Positions 10,701 through 20,540 of a DNA stretch of 64,000 nucleotides are shown piece after piece. How positions within the stretch are numbered: the stretch's first letter is position 1; each line of letters opens with the position of its first letter. Location of the stretch: assembly GCF_000210295.1 (NCBI RefSeq), contig NC_026742.1, positions 1,054,001 through 1,118,000 of the forward strand, given 5' to 3'. The notes beneath the pieces are model-generated. The model saw only the letters and a program-made list of their open reading frames with translations. It did not search any database and had not been told where the DNA came from. The stretch is from Trypanosoma brucei gambiense DAL972. Lineage: Eukaryota; Euglenozoa; Kinetoplastea; Trypanosomatida; Trypanosomatidae. The translations under genes were made by a program, and so were the position numbers.

Positions 10701-11516
10701 TCACCAGTTTGTCCACTCCGGATCTCGTTCCAGCTGATCCATGTAACCCAAGACACGCTCGGTTATTTCATTCTCGTCATAGCGGCTCCCAAAGAAGTCC
10801 ACAAACCGGCCCTTAGGGTCGAAGAGAAATATGGCGATGCTATGGTCAATGAGGTAGTCATTCTGCTCTGCAGCCTCCTCGCTCGGAAGCGAGTAGTAAA
10901 TACGGTAAGATTTGCAGGCATCGCTCACCTGCTTTGGGGTCCCTACAAGTCCAACAAAGCTCTCATGAAAGACACTGAGGTATTCTGCAATCGCCTCCAG
11001 GGAATCCCGCCTCGGGTCACAAGAAACGAATAGCGGCACGATTTTCTGATTAGGGCGCTTCGTTCGCACAGCATCGATAACTTTAGACATGCGATTCAAT
11101 TCAACAGGGCATATTTCTGGGCAGTGTGTAAAGCCAAAGTAAAAGAATGCCCAGGATCCCAAGAACTCCGCTTGGGAGACAGGTTCGCCATCTGTATTCA
11201 CAAGAACAAACGGCCCACCGAGGGCCGGGCGCCCTCGCGTTTCAACGCTAACTCTTGCACTTCCTTGAGAACCAAAGTACCGTTTCTTCGCTTTCTCAGA
11301 CCCGTACCACAACGTGGCTGCGCACAATACGGTCATACCCGCAAAGACGGAGTACTTACGAAGGGCCTCCCGGTCCTTCTCGATTTCCTTCTCGTCGTCT
11401 ACACTTGTTCGTGCACCTGAGCCGAGGCGATGTGGCGCGCACAACACCGTCGGCATCAGTTCTGCCCTCCAATGGGACGCAGAGCCGCACAAAACATTTC
11501 CTGATACCCGCCGCAT
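10701..11516 (-). CDS. SCO1/SCO2-type cytochrome oxidase copper chaperone
   Basis: 271 aa, ATG at 11516. The Arg-rich start (MRRVSGNVL) fits a mitochondrial presequence. A single membrane segment lies near residues 55-71 (SVFAGMTVLCAATLWYG), followed by the thioredoxin-like SCO domain. Copper ligands are visible: the CxxxC pair at C132 and C136 (FTHCPEICP) and the conserved His at 225 (IDHSIAIFLFDPKGRF). The usual FVSCDPRRDSLE motif is near 163. SCO proteins sit in the inner membrane facing the intermembrane space and deliver copper to the CuA site of cytochrome c oxidase subunit 2. Length and domain order are normal for the family. SCO1 versus SCO2 cannot be separated here. Confidence 0.95.
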   Translation of the reverse strand: MRRVSGNVLCGSASHWRAELMPTVLCAPHRLGSGARTSVDDEKEIEKDREALRKYSVFAGMTVLCAATLWYGSEKAKKRYFGSQGSARVSVETRGRPALGGPFVLVNTDGEPVSQAEFLGSWAFFYFGFTHCPEICPVELNRMSKVIDAVRTKRPNQKIVPLFVSCDPRRDSLEAIAEYLSVFHESFVGLVGTPKQVSDACKSYRIYYSLPSEEAAEQNDYLIDHSIAIFLFDPKGRFVDFFGSRYDENEITERVLGYMDQLERDPEWTNW

Positions 11517-11954
11517 TCAATGCTCAAAATCACTTCAAGTGGGTGAACCCTTGCCCTTACTTCCATACTACAATAAGTTGGTTAAGTAAAAAGGCTTAAA
11601 GAGAGGAAATGAGCCACAAGGTGCAGCTGACGGATCAGGAATAGCAAAACACATCAACAGATGAATAATGCAAAAACACACACACACACACATGTGTATA
11701 TATACGTATACGCACATGAAAGCACACAACGGCGTGAGCGACCACGTAGGCAACCCAAACCAATGGACTCAATAGTTCATGTCGTTCAACTAGCCGCACA
11801 GTACGTTAACAAGAACAGGAAAAGTACATAAAAAGAATATATTGCCAAAAATAAAAAACAATTCAAAACAAACACTAATTTTTTTTTTTACTCTTTAGTC
11901 CAGCATACAATACCCTTGATGTTCTCGTAGAAAGGTGGTGACGAGACAAAAGGT
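11517..11954. other. Intergenic with CA repeat
   Basis: UTR-like sequence with (CA)n at about 11676-11692 that runs into TG/TA alternation. No gene seen. Confidence 0.6.
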
Positions 11955-12998
11955 TCAATCATCTCTATCAATAGAAAGGGCGGACCCGCTGCTTTCATTA
12001 TCATCGCCATCATCACATCGTTCCCCACTAAGGAATTCATGGCGTCGCACTTCGTGCGAGTCCGGTGCGCGCGGCGACGTGGGAGCCCCTCCGAAATTTC
12101 CTGAAGAAACACCAGTGGATTTGCGTTGTAAGGGAACACTACAGGAACGAGCCACTGGTTTATCCTCGAGGGCAAGATGAGGTGAGTTTCCCTCGTAAGT
12201 CCTTCGGCTTTCATAAAAACCGACAGCCTTGAAGTTCCCCATACGGACGCGCGTCAGGGTGTGGGGCCGTGGAGCCACGACTGTTGCACGCAAGGCAACA
12301 AACTTCTGGCGTGCCCTCTCAAGTCGTTTGTCGCGTTTCTCCTCAATAATGCGAAGCCGCTCTTCTATCGTAAGTCGCTTATACCTGGACGGCTCGGGGG
12401 TGCTGGCTCTATCCTCATCTGCAAATGCTTCTTCTTCCACACATTGAACCACACCCGATCTAAGCGAACTGCAAACAGGTCCACTTCCATTGCAACCATA
12501 ATCACTAATTCTCTCTAACGAAGGACTACTGCTCGTTCCGTCACTGCCCGACACGCTTCCTGCATCAGTGTTCAACCTGGGTGTCGTTACCATGTTTTGC
12601 TCGTCCCTACTATTCATGTCCCTCTCAGTGGGTTTTCTACCTGCAACACGCAACCGAATTCCGTTTCCAAGTTTTGTTTGAGTGCGCCGCCTGGCCTCAA
12701 CAGGGGGCGGTTGGGTGACGTCTCCAGGCAGTGAAAAGGCTCCGCGCGCGCCACTATGTTTTGTATGAGGTGCATATACGCGGGAATTATTGGAAAGACC
12801 TGAACTGTGCGACCTGGACACCGACGTTCTGACATCTGAGCAGCGAGGTGCCACGCCTTTAGAATTCGTCCTGGATTTGTTCACTGTGGAAACAAATGTC
12901 GCCTCCACCTCGCCTCGAGCCCTTTCTGCGTTGGAAGTCCATGCAGTCCTGCAGCGGTGTTGAGGTGGCAATTCGAATTCCTTAAATGACCCCTCCAT
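11955..12998 (-). CDS. Basic hypothetical protein, 347 aa
   Basis: ATG at 12998 (MEGSFKEFEL), TGA at 11955. Mostly low-complexity, Ser/Arg/Thr-rich and probably disordered. One charged helix stands out near residues 205-240 (LTIEERLRIIEEKRDKRLER), followed by a short hydrophobic/basic patch ending in MGNFKAVGFYESRRTYEG, which looks like the most constrained part. No recognised domain. The helix resembles microtubule- or nucleic-acid-binding segments, but this is too generic to assign a role. Codon-level GC and the absence of stops across 1 kb support a real gene. Confidence 0.75.
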   Translation of the reverse strand: MEGSFKEFELPPQHRCRTAWTSNAERARGEVEATFVSTVNKSRTNSKGVAPRCSDVRTSVSRSHSSGLSNNSRVYAPHTKHSGARGAFSLPGDVTQPPPVEARRRTQTKLGNGIRLRVAGRKPTERDMNSRDEQNMVTTPRLNTDAGSVSGSDGTSSSPSLERISDYGCNGSGPVCSSLRSGVVQCVEEEAFADEDRASTPEPSRYKRLTIEERLRIIEEKRDKRLERARQKFVALRATVVAPRPHTLTRVRMGNFKAVGFYESRRTYEGNSPHLALEDKPVARSCSVPLQRKSTGVSSGNFGGAPTSPRAPDSHEVRRHEFLSGERCDDGDDNESSGSALSIDRDD

Positions 12999-13275
12999 TC
13001 TGCACGGGTTCCTTGGAATCTACCCCACAACCTCCCAACAAAACAACAACAAAGGAGGAATGAGTGGGTGAAAAAGCTGTATCCACGTTTGATGGTTTAA
13101 AAAAAAAAAACAGGCATACACACCACGATCAGAGGGAGTTGAGAAGGTTTTTTTTCTTTAACCCCTTCCGTCACTTCACTATGCCACACAACCAACAATG
13201 ACCCGGCCCTCAGCAAAAAAAAAAAAACAACAACAACAAAAATCGCCTCACAGCAAGCGAAGTTGTACAATGGGC

Positions 13276-13785
13276 CTAAGAATCATTCCTCTGATATCTG
13301 GGACTTTCTCGGAGTCTCCGAGCCGCCTCCAACATCCCTGAAGATATTTCACTTTGCTCCAGCCGTGCGCGTCGCTCCTCACGCGTGAGATCTGATGTGA
13401 GCTTCCCATCAGCATTCACCATAATCCCTGACACCTCGTCACGGTACGAGTAACCTTTGGGACCATCATACACCGCTTCTGGTGCATTGGGAACATACTC
13501 TGGCGCGAACTCCCGTTTGTAGTACCGCTGGCGATTGAGCTCAATATTATCTAATATATCGTTGCTTCGGCTTGTTTCGCCCATTCGACCAAACATCACG
13601 GCAGTGCAGGTAGCCACGATGATTGTACCACGCCATTTTATCCACACAGAACGGAACGGTCCATCCTCACCGTAGCGAGCGAGCAAACTGGCATCTTCGA
13701 TACCCATCCACCAGGCCTTGAGCCGCGTGAACGGACTAATGAAGCGCCGTCGCCTACCCACTTGCCAGAACCTCAGCACTGACAT
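13276..13785 (-). CDS. Small single-pass membrane protein, probably mitochondrial, 169 aa
   Basis: I chose ATG at 13785 (MSVLRFWQVGRRRRF). The open frame continues upstream to 14073, but that part is F/S/L-rich, read from a non-ATG codon, and looks like a pyrimidine-rich leader. The N-terminus is rich in Arg and aromatic residues without acids until a later stretch, as in mitochondrial import signals. One membrane segment is near residues 50-64 (GTIIVATCTAVMFG), followed by a charged C-terminal half (KGYSYRDEVSGIMVNADGK, then LTREERRARLEQSE). This layout is common among small accessory subunits of trypanosomatid respiratory complexes or ATP synthase, but I do not recognise the family. Confidence 0.7.
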   Translation of the reverse strand: MSVLRFWQVGRRRRFISPFTRLKAWWMGIEDASLLARYGEDGPFRSVWIKWRGTIIVATCTAVMFGRMGETSRSNDILDNIELNRQRYYKREFAPEYVPNAPEAVYDGPKGYSYRDEVSGIMVNADGKLTSDLTREERRARLEQSEISSGMLEAARRLRESPRYQRNDS

Positions 13786-14453
13786 GGGACTTCTTTTGCA
13801 TAGCGCCCGCAAAGAGTTAGAGGAGGGGAAAAAGGGAAGTGCAGTACATCTGTAGCACCGGATGCCACTGGAAGGTACAGAGAAGGTAAGGACCTTCCGA
13901 GAGGTTTCGGTGCCGCGGCACGGAATCAACTTCGCGGCCCAAAATTTCCGTTTGCAAATGAAGCCTCCAAACAACAACAAAGATGAGAAAGAGCCACATA
14001 GTAACCAGTTAGACACCGACACATCCAACCCCCTCCCTGAAAAAAAGAAAAAAACATTGCAACCAGCACGCATTTAAAGGAAAGAAAAAAAGCAAAGGAA
14101 AAACATTGAGATGAAGACGCATCTCGCATTTCCCGCTCACGTTAAATACACAAACATTTCCCTTTTCCTCCACCGTTATTCCGTTCGCGTTTACATATTC
14201 AATTACATTTTCTTCCATATTATTCTCTGTACAGCTGAGGGGTGGAGAAAGGAAGCACACACACACACACACACCCGCAGTCTCTACTAATTAGTTGGTG
14301 TAAAGTGAAAGATAACAACACTGGTGATAATTATGGGGGTCACTCCTGTCAATAGATGCGCCACCTTCTCATACAGGTATCGTGTTTCCAGCTCCTAAAC
14401 TTTTTTTTAAAAAAACCTGTACCCTTTCCACACGCATCGAAGCAACCATTGGC
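13786..14453. other. Intergenic with polypyrimidine tract and CA repeat
   Basis: The plus strand is purine-rich at about 14040-14105, giving pyrimidine tracts on the transcribed strand upstream of the 169 aa gene; (CA)n lies at 14256-14274. No gene seen. Confidence 0.6.
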
Positions 14454-15506
14454 TTAAAGCTTGCTCCTCTCCCTTTGGACTCCCCCACGATCATTGTACT
14501 TTTGTTTGAAAGACATACACAGCTCCACTTCACGCCTGCTACCCATAAAAACGGGAGCACGCTGGTGAATTTCCTTCGGAACGACATCAAGCAACCGCCC
14601 GTCGCCCGTCAACGCCAAGCCACCTGCTTGTTCAATAAGGAACGCCATGGGTGCAGCCTCATACATGAGCCGTAACTTCCCTCCTGGTTTCTTCTTATCC
14701 CCCGGGTAGCAGAAGATCCCGCCATATAACAGGGTCCGGTGGATGTCCGCAACCATAGAACCAATATAGCGAGCGGTGTACGCCTTTTCTCCTTCGTTTT
14801 TGATATGATGCAAATATTGCTTGAACCACGCGTCCCAGTGACGGAGGTTACCTTCGTTCACACTGTAAATGGGTCGTGATTGTGGAAGTGTGATGTTTGG
14901 ATGGGTGTGGATGAACTCACCAACAGTCGTGTCAAGCGTAAAGCCGTTTACACCACTGCCAGTGGTAATAACAAGGTTGGTAGCGGTACCGTACATGGCA
15001 TAACCTGAGGAAACGAGGTATCTTCCTGAGAGGCGCGGGAGCACCTTAAGAGCGTCTTTTGTAGTTCGCACTTTCGTTCCCTTCGGTAGGCACCAGATGC
15101 CCCACACTGAGCCAATAGATATGTTTGCGTCGATATTACTGCTGCCGTCCAGAGGGTCAAAGAATACAACGTAGTCGCCCTGCTGTCCGGAACTGACTAC
15201 CACAATTGACTCGTCCTCCTCACTCCCCATGAAAGACACGCTGGCAGAGGACATCAGATAAGCCTTGAAGGCGTTATTTGCAACCACGTCTAACTTCGCC
15301 TGCGCGTCACCCGTGGCGTTGGCCCGTCCATCATTAAGATGACCAAAGAGACCTTGCGCACCTGCGCTGCGGATGTTCATCTCAATCACTTTTACGGACG
15401 TTTGAATCGCCATCATGAGTAATGTGAACGCCCCACGGCTGCCCTTTGGTTGGTTATGCATTAAGAACTGCATCAACGTAGAGGGGACGCGGCTGTAGTC
15501 AGGCAT
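14454..15506 (-). CDS. FBP: Fructose-1,6-bisphosphatase, glycosomal
   Basis: 350 aa from ATG at 15506 (MPDYSRVPST). The frame extends 17 codons upstream but without an ATG. The class I FBPase signature is intact: metal-binding DPLDGSSN at residues 117-124, the sugar-phosphate region YIGSMVADIHRTLLYGG, and LRLMYEAAPMAFLIEQAGG, whose Glu is a metal ligand in the family. The last three residues are SKL, a type 1 peroxisomal signal, which places the enzyme in the glycosome. It hydrolyses fructose-1,6-bisphosphate to fructose-6-phosphate in gluconeogenesis. No truncation or missing catalytic residue is visible. A likely trans-splice acceptor lies just upstream (separate entry). Confidence 0.97.
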   Translation of the reverse strand: MPDYSRVPSTLMQFLMHNQPKGSRGAFTLLMMAIQTSVKVIEMNIRSAGAQGLFGHLNDGRANATGDAQAKLDVVANNAFKAYLMSSASVSFMGSEEDESIVVVSSGQQGDYVVFFDPLDGSSNIDANISIGSVWGIWCLPKGTKVRTTKDALKVLPRLSGRYLVSSGYAMYGTATNLVITTGSGVNGFTLDTTVGEFIHTHPNITLPQSRPIYSVNEGNLRHWDAWFKQYLHHIKNEGEKAYTARYIGSMVADIHRTLLYGGIFCYPGDKKKPGGKLRLMYEAAPMAFLIEQAGGLALTGDGRLLDVVPKEIHQRAPVFMGSRREVELCMSFKQKYNDRGGVQRERSKL

Positions 15507-15513
15507 TGTAAAT

Positions 15514-15577
15514 CTGGGAAGAGTGGTGTCGTTAATGAAATTGAAAAACAGTCGCAAAAAAAAAAAAGAAAAAGCGT
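15514..15577 (-). promoter_or_regulatory. Probable SL trans-splice acceptor of FBPase
   Basis: On the minus strand a T-rich tract (about 15577-15559) is followed by the first AG at 15515-15514 (context TTCCCAG), leaving a 7-base leader (ATTTACA) before the ATG at 15506. This supports 15506 as the start, because upstream codons would be lost from the mRNA. Confidence 0.6.
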
Positions 15578-18500
15578 ATGCGTATGCGTAGCTTAAAAAT
15601 TACATCCATTTGTTTTCGTGCCAACGCATACGGGTTCGTGGTGACCAAAACAAGAAGTCGTTGAAGATACGGTTTTCAAGGAAAGAAAGAGATGGGAGGA
15701 AAAGAAAAAAGTTAGTACACAAACACATGCACGCGAACGCACAAAAGGAGCGGCAAGGGCAGATACACAAACGCACAGATGAAAAGGAAGAGAACGAAAA
15801 ATAAGATCGAGTGATGGGAAGGACTGCTATCGAAGCAGCGAACAGGGGAAGGAGGTATCGAGAAGTGGAGGGATTAATAATAACAACGAAAATATTCGTA
15901 CAGCTGCTTACAAACATAAACCCAACACCTCCTTCGAGGCTTCGGGTTCCCCTTTACTTTTTTGTTTTAATATATATAAATATATATAAAGTAATACATA
16001 TGCATATATATATATATATATGCATAACGCTGCCGGCATCTTTCAGGGGTTGGAAGGTAGAAGGAGGGAAGCGACAAAGAAAAACAGTAAGAACAATCCC
16101 CCTTTCAAAAAAAAAAAACACAAATAAAAGAAAGAAAGAAAGGAGGGTGAAGAAAAAAAATTACAACAAAGTGCGCGAACGAACCAAGTGTCACATTTCA
16201 CCCTCGTTCATCAGTTACAGCCCCTCCTCCTTCTCCTTCTTCACATAACATCTTGTCACTCTCGTGCGCCCGCAACTTTTCAGTGGTCCACAGAATAAAC
16301 GGCAAATCAGAACAAGAAGAAAAATAAATGAGAAGAGAAAAAAAAGTAGGAATGCAGAAAGTACGACAACAGGTTTTGGAAATAAGGAACAACCCAGCGG
16401 CCAGCGACAGTAAGTCACTCAAGTATTCGTAAGGGCCCACTCACCACGCAAACGAAACCCACAAGCCTCGTGCAGATTTACCACAAGCAAACACCCCTCA
16501 CTTTCCTCCCAAAAGGGCACCGCCGCTTATATCTCCCTGCACCCCACTGAACATCCTCTTGCGGATAATCATATTTATTACTTTTCTCACATTCTGCTTT
16601 TTTTTTTTTTAAGCTTCCTTTCTCTTATCCTTCCTCTTTTTTCCCCCTTCTGTTTTTATTAGTGTTGATGACAAGAGCAACAATGATGTGGCGTGTCCGC
16701 ATGATGCCCTTCTCCCTTCTCCCTGACACTCAACTCTCGGGTCAAAGGGGCGGAAATTGAGCCCCATTATTTCCCTATTTCATGGTATGAAATTACCCGA
16801 CTGAACCGTCCCCACATTCCACCCATCCTCTGAAAGTTGGGTCGGAGGAAAGGAGGGATCACAACAAAAAACACAACAAAAATAAAGAAATCAAAAGAGT
16901 GTCTGGAAGAGCGATTAAGAAGAGAAGTGCTTGTTCCTGACATACGCACACACACACACACACACACACACGGTAAGTACATTTTGTTTTTTTTTTCCTC
17001 TCGCTTTGCATTTCCCTACCCATCTATAAACATAAAAATAATAAATATGAACTCTTACCCTGTCATTCTTGAATTCACACACGCTTCGCCTCCTTTTCCT
17101 CATCCCTTCCTTCCTTTTACCTATAGCCCCTACACGATAGTCCTTCTCATACCACTGTTGCGTCTCTCATATTCTTTGTGTTATGAACCACGTACCGCTC
17201 TCATTTCATATATATTGTTGATTCACCCCATTTGTCTGTTTATTTATTTGTCTATTTTTCTTTTTTTTCTTTTGTCTTTTCCTTCTTACTTTCCTCAAAC
17301 ACATTCCGCACACTACAACATGTTGCCGTGTACTGACAGTTTTGCCCTGGTTCCCGAAATGTTCTCCCACAGTTTGCTTGTTTTCGTTTTTGCTTTCTTT
17401 CTTTTCTTTTATATGAAATTTCTCCACTGCTCGCCTTTCCCCTCTCCCCACACACAGACACACACATTGAGTTTCACCTCCTTTTCTTCTCTCTTTTTTT
17501 TTTCTCTCTGATTCCTTCTCTTTTCATTGTTTCACCGGCACGCGGAGGGTCGCAACGCAGCCAGGAGGGAGAAAAGCCAAAGCAAATGAAGCCAAAGTAT
17601 GAAAAGAAGGAAGAGGGAGGGAGAGAAGAAATGAGAAGTGGGTGAAGGGAAACAACAAAACAAAAACAAAAGATGGAAAGAGAGCTCGAATGGAGTAACG
17701 CGCGGATCCGGACATGAGAAGAGCTTTGAGTGACAAAAGGGTAGAAAGAGAGAAGAGAAAAGAGAAAAAATGAAGAACCGAAAGAAAAAAAAAATAAAAC
17801 AAAGAGAAAGCAGTACGGTACTAGATTTCACACTTATGTGATATTCGTTTTGGCTTCTCTCATTTTCATTTTTTTTCTTTTTTACCTTTAATTATTTTTT
17901 ACTTATTATAATAATTATTTTTTGTGTGATTCGTCCCAACGCGCTTCTCCATCCCCGCACCTCTTCCCTCCCTTCTACACACACCCCACCTCTCTCCCTC
18001 TTTCTCTCGTCTCAACACATCGCAACTCCGTTAGATACATGTATTCCTCCATACCATACATATATATATATATACGTATATATGTAAATAAATATATATA
18101 TATATATATTATTATTATTATTTTTATGTATGTTGATTCGCTTACTTGTCTTTCTCCTTTTTCTGACAGTCTTTCATTTTGATTTCTACCTATTCTTATT
18201 TGGCGTTCTTCTTTGTTGTTGTTGTTGTTGTTTTTTTCAACGATTCATATCGCATCGCGTTACATTAATAGTTCTTCTCCTATATATATATATATATATA
18301 TTCGTCTCTCCTTTTTCCGAGTCGCTTCCTTTGATTATAAGAGTAAATCTACCGCTCTTTCATATATCTCACAGCATCTTTTTTACTTCATCTCTCCTGA
18401 CTCACTTTTAACCATATTTTTTTTGTTTTTTTCTCGCACTTATTTTTTTGTTTTCTCACATTTTTAAATTTGGGATTCTTCTCTCACTTAATCTTATATA

Positions 18501-18740
18501 AGTCTTCATTAATTCATTACTCTGTTCCGTCCTCCTTTTCTCCCTCGATAGACTTTGTTTTCTGTTGGTCTCTATTTCTCCCGTCCCCTTGTATCACATT
18601 TCATTTTCTTCTCTCTGCCTTCACTTCTCGTTCTTCCCTTACTGTTTTACCCTCCATCAGATTCTTTTATATTCGTACACTCGCTCACTTCCGTCTACTT
18701 CCGCTTTACACCAGTCTCGCTCGTACGTACATTGGTAAGT
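15578..18740. other. 3.2 kb low-complexity intergenic region downstream of DRBD3
   Basis: No supported gene. It contains TA-rich tracts at 15969-16022, 18058-18120 and 18281-18301, (CA)n at 16946-16972, and blocks whose purine/pyrimidine strand bias switches: plus-strand pyrimidine-rich at about 16560-17520 and 17830-18740, plus-strand purine-rich at about 15640-15870 and 17550-17815. Long plus-strand frames here are F/S/L-rich products of that bias. Most of it is probably the DRBD3 3' UTR plus the FBPase leader region. Confidence 0.6.
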
Positions 18741-19724
18741 TTAACTCCACTGCTGTGTAATGCCAGGATACACGTTTCCTTGCATTTGCTGTTGTTGGGG
18801 CGGCGGCGGCGGCTGTTGCTGCGGCTGCTGCTGCTGCTGCTGCTGTGGGGGCTGAGGCGGTTGTGGCTGCGGGGGCTGTGGCACGCCGTCCTCGTTCACC
18901 ACTAACGATATGGCGGGGTTGCTCGTCTTGATGTTATCCATCCGCGAGAACTGAATATCAAGAGTAAAGGTCACCGTCTCACCGATGGTCACCGGTTGGC
19001 CTTGCAGGATGTTCTTTACGTTCTCCGCAGTCGCCTTACTGTCAAACTGCACCAACGCCTGCACGCGGTTGTGGTTACGCTGGCTGGACTCGTTCTTGGG
19101 TAGGACGACAATTTTCTGCACGGCACCATAGTTGCAGAAGATCTGATAAACAATCATGGGGGTGATAGACGTGGCAGCAGAGACATCGTATTGGGTATTG
19201 AACATAGACACCAGCAGCGTTTTGCTTGTGTGCTGCGTGGCGGTGAGCTCCTGGTGATTGCTGTACCGAATGTATACACGGCGGCCGTCAATCTCAGCGT
19301 ACCCGGCCTCTCGGAAAAAATCTACCAGTTGCTGAGCGCTCTTGGTGGATTCCATCTCTACGAGCGCCTGGTTCATCTGCCGAAGCATCACAATGTGCTT
19401 GATATTTCCAAAATTCTGCACAAGGTTTTGTATGCTCAACTGAGTCACGTTGGGCGTTATATTACGCATATGAATGACACGGCTCACCTCCCCTATTTCG
19501 TTATTGCGAGTCCGCGGCGGGCGCTGCACCATCTGACGACCGATCTGTAGCTGCTGTGGTTGCTTTTGAGCGTCAAAACCACCCCTGCCTTGGCCAGGGT
19601 TACCGTAGTTCTGCATCATTCCAGGGTTCCCATGCTGGGACACCTGAGGCGGCATCATGTTCTGATAGGGCATCATATTAGGAGCGCCGTACAGACTGTT
19701 TTGAGTAAAAGGTTGGCTGTACAT
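18741..19724 (-). CDS. DRBD3: PTB-like RNA-binding protein DRBD3 (two RRMs)
   Basis: 327 aa, ATG at 19724 (MYSQPFTQNSLYG). Residues 1-75 are M/N/Q/P/G-rich. RRM1 spans about 82-160 (RVIHMRNITPNVTQL, then IKHIVMLRQMNQALVEM) and RRM2 about 167-265 (KTLLVSMFN, IVYQIFCNYGAVQKIVVL, ALVQFDSKATAENVKNIL). The tail from about 280 is P/Q-rich with a run of seven Gln. In T. brucei this protein, also called PTB1, binds pyrimidine-rich elements and affects stability and trans-splicing of sets of mRNAs; that is prior knowledge. RRM signature positions diverge from the aromatic consensus, as in PTB proteins. The Q/P repeat may vary in length between strains. Confidence 0.92.
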   Translation of the reverse strand: MYSQPFTQNSLYGAPNMMPYQNMMPPQVSQHGNPGMMQNYGNPGQGRGGFDAQKQPQQLQIGRQMVQRPPRTRNNEIGEVSRVIHMRNITPNVTQLSIQNLVQNFGNIKHIVMLRQMNQALVEMESTKSAQQLVDFFREAGYAEIDGRRVYIRYSNHQELTATQHTSKTLLVSMFNTQYDVSAATSITPMIVYQIFCNYGAVQKIVVLPKNESSQRNHNRVQALVQFDSKATAENVKNILQGQPVTIGETVTFTLDIQFSRMDNIKTSNPAISLVVNEDGVPQPPQPQPPQPPQQQQQQQPQQQPPPPPQQQQMQGNVYPGITQQWS

Positions 19725-20540
19725 TTGACCCCCTTTAAATCCTTATGAAACACAACTGCTAACCTGTTGAAAATAATTGTAACGATGGAGAACAAGAGCA
19801 GGGTGATCAAAAGACCAACACAATGGCACAATGTTTGCAGTCAGGGAACGGGTCAGGAAGCAAAAGTTCAGCACCCCTTTTCCCTTCACGCTGTTCGGTG
19901 CTACGGGACCTTGTGATGATATATGTGAGAAACAAGTTGCCAAACCCCGATTGCTCTGTACATCAGGGTCAATGGTTGCCGCCTTGTCAAAGCTTAATAC
20001 GACAATACCCCCATGACTGAAAGAGTTAATAAACAAGGTAAGAAAACAAATAAGAAGTGTCATATTGTCATAATTTCTTCTGCTAATTTTTGCACACTCT
20101 TTATAACACCTTCCCTGCCCACGACTCGTGACGTTCACCTCATCCTCCAACAGGACTGCTACGGCAGTGCAAGGTCCAGGATGAATGAAAATGAGCCGAG
20201 TAACAAAAGAGAAGGAAAAAACGAGAAGGAAACCAACAAAGTGAAAAACAAGTTGGAAGGGAGCATAGCGCTTGTTCGGCAAACCAACAACGTTCAGATG
20301 CCCCTCCTGGACGAATAAAGGGAGTGGGGAGTGAAAGGCTTCAGCAAGAGAGCCCTCTCCAGTCCCCCATATTTTCCATCAAAAATGGAAAACAACAAAA
20401 TATGTGTAACAACGGTAAACACAAACGTTAGCGTTAAAGTAGTGGTCGTCGCTTAACTGTAAAAACAAGTATGTATGGACGCACGCACGCAAGCACACGT
20501 TTTAGATGCAGTGTAGTATACTCTATTTATCTATGGTTAT
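19725..20540. other. Intergenic, no gene seen
   Basis: UTR-like sequence between DRBD3 and the 2324 aa gene. A 179-codon minus frame (19743-20282) has no motif and erratic composition; I regard it as chance. Confidence 0.55.

Noticed and set aside
13786..14073. N-terminal extension of the 169 aa protein
   Set aside because: Phe/Ser-rich translation of pyrimidine leader sequence; the downstream ATG at 13785 gives a normal mitochondrial-type N-terminus.
16837..17511. 224-codon plus-strand open frame
   Set aside because: It consists of a CA-repeat product (THTHTHTH) and long F/L/S stretches from pyrimidine bias; it opposes gene direction.
19743..20282. 179-codon minus-strand frame upstream of DRBD3
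   Set aside because: No motif, irregular composition with F/V/L-rich start from leader sequence; treated as UTR.
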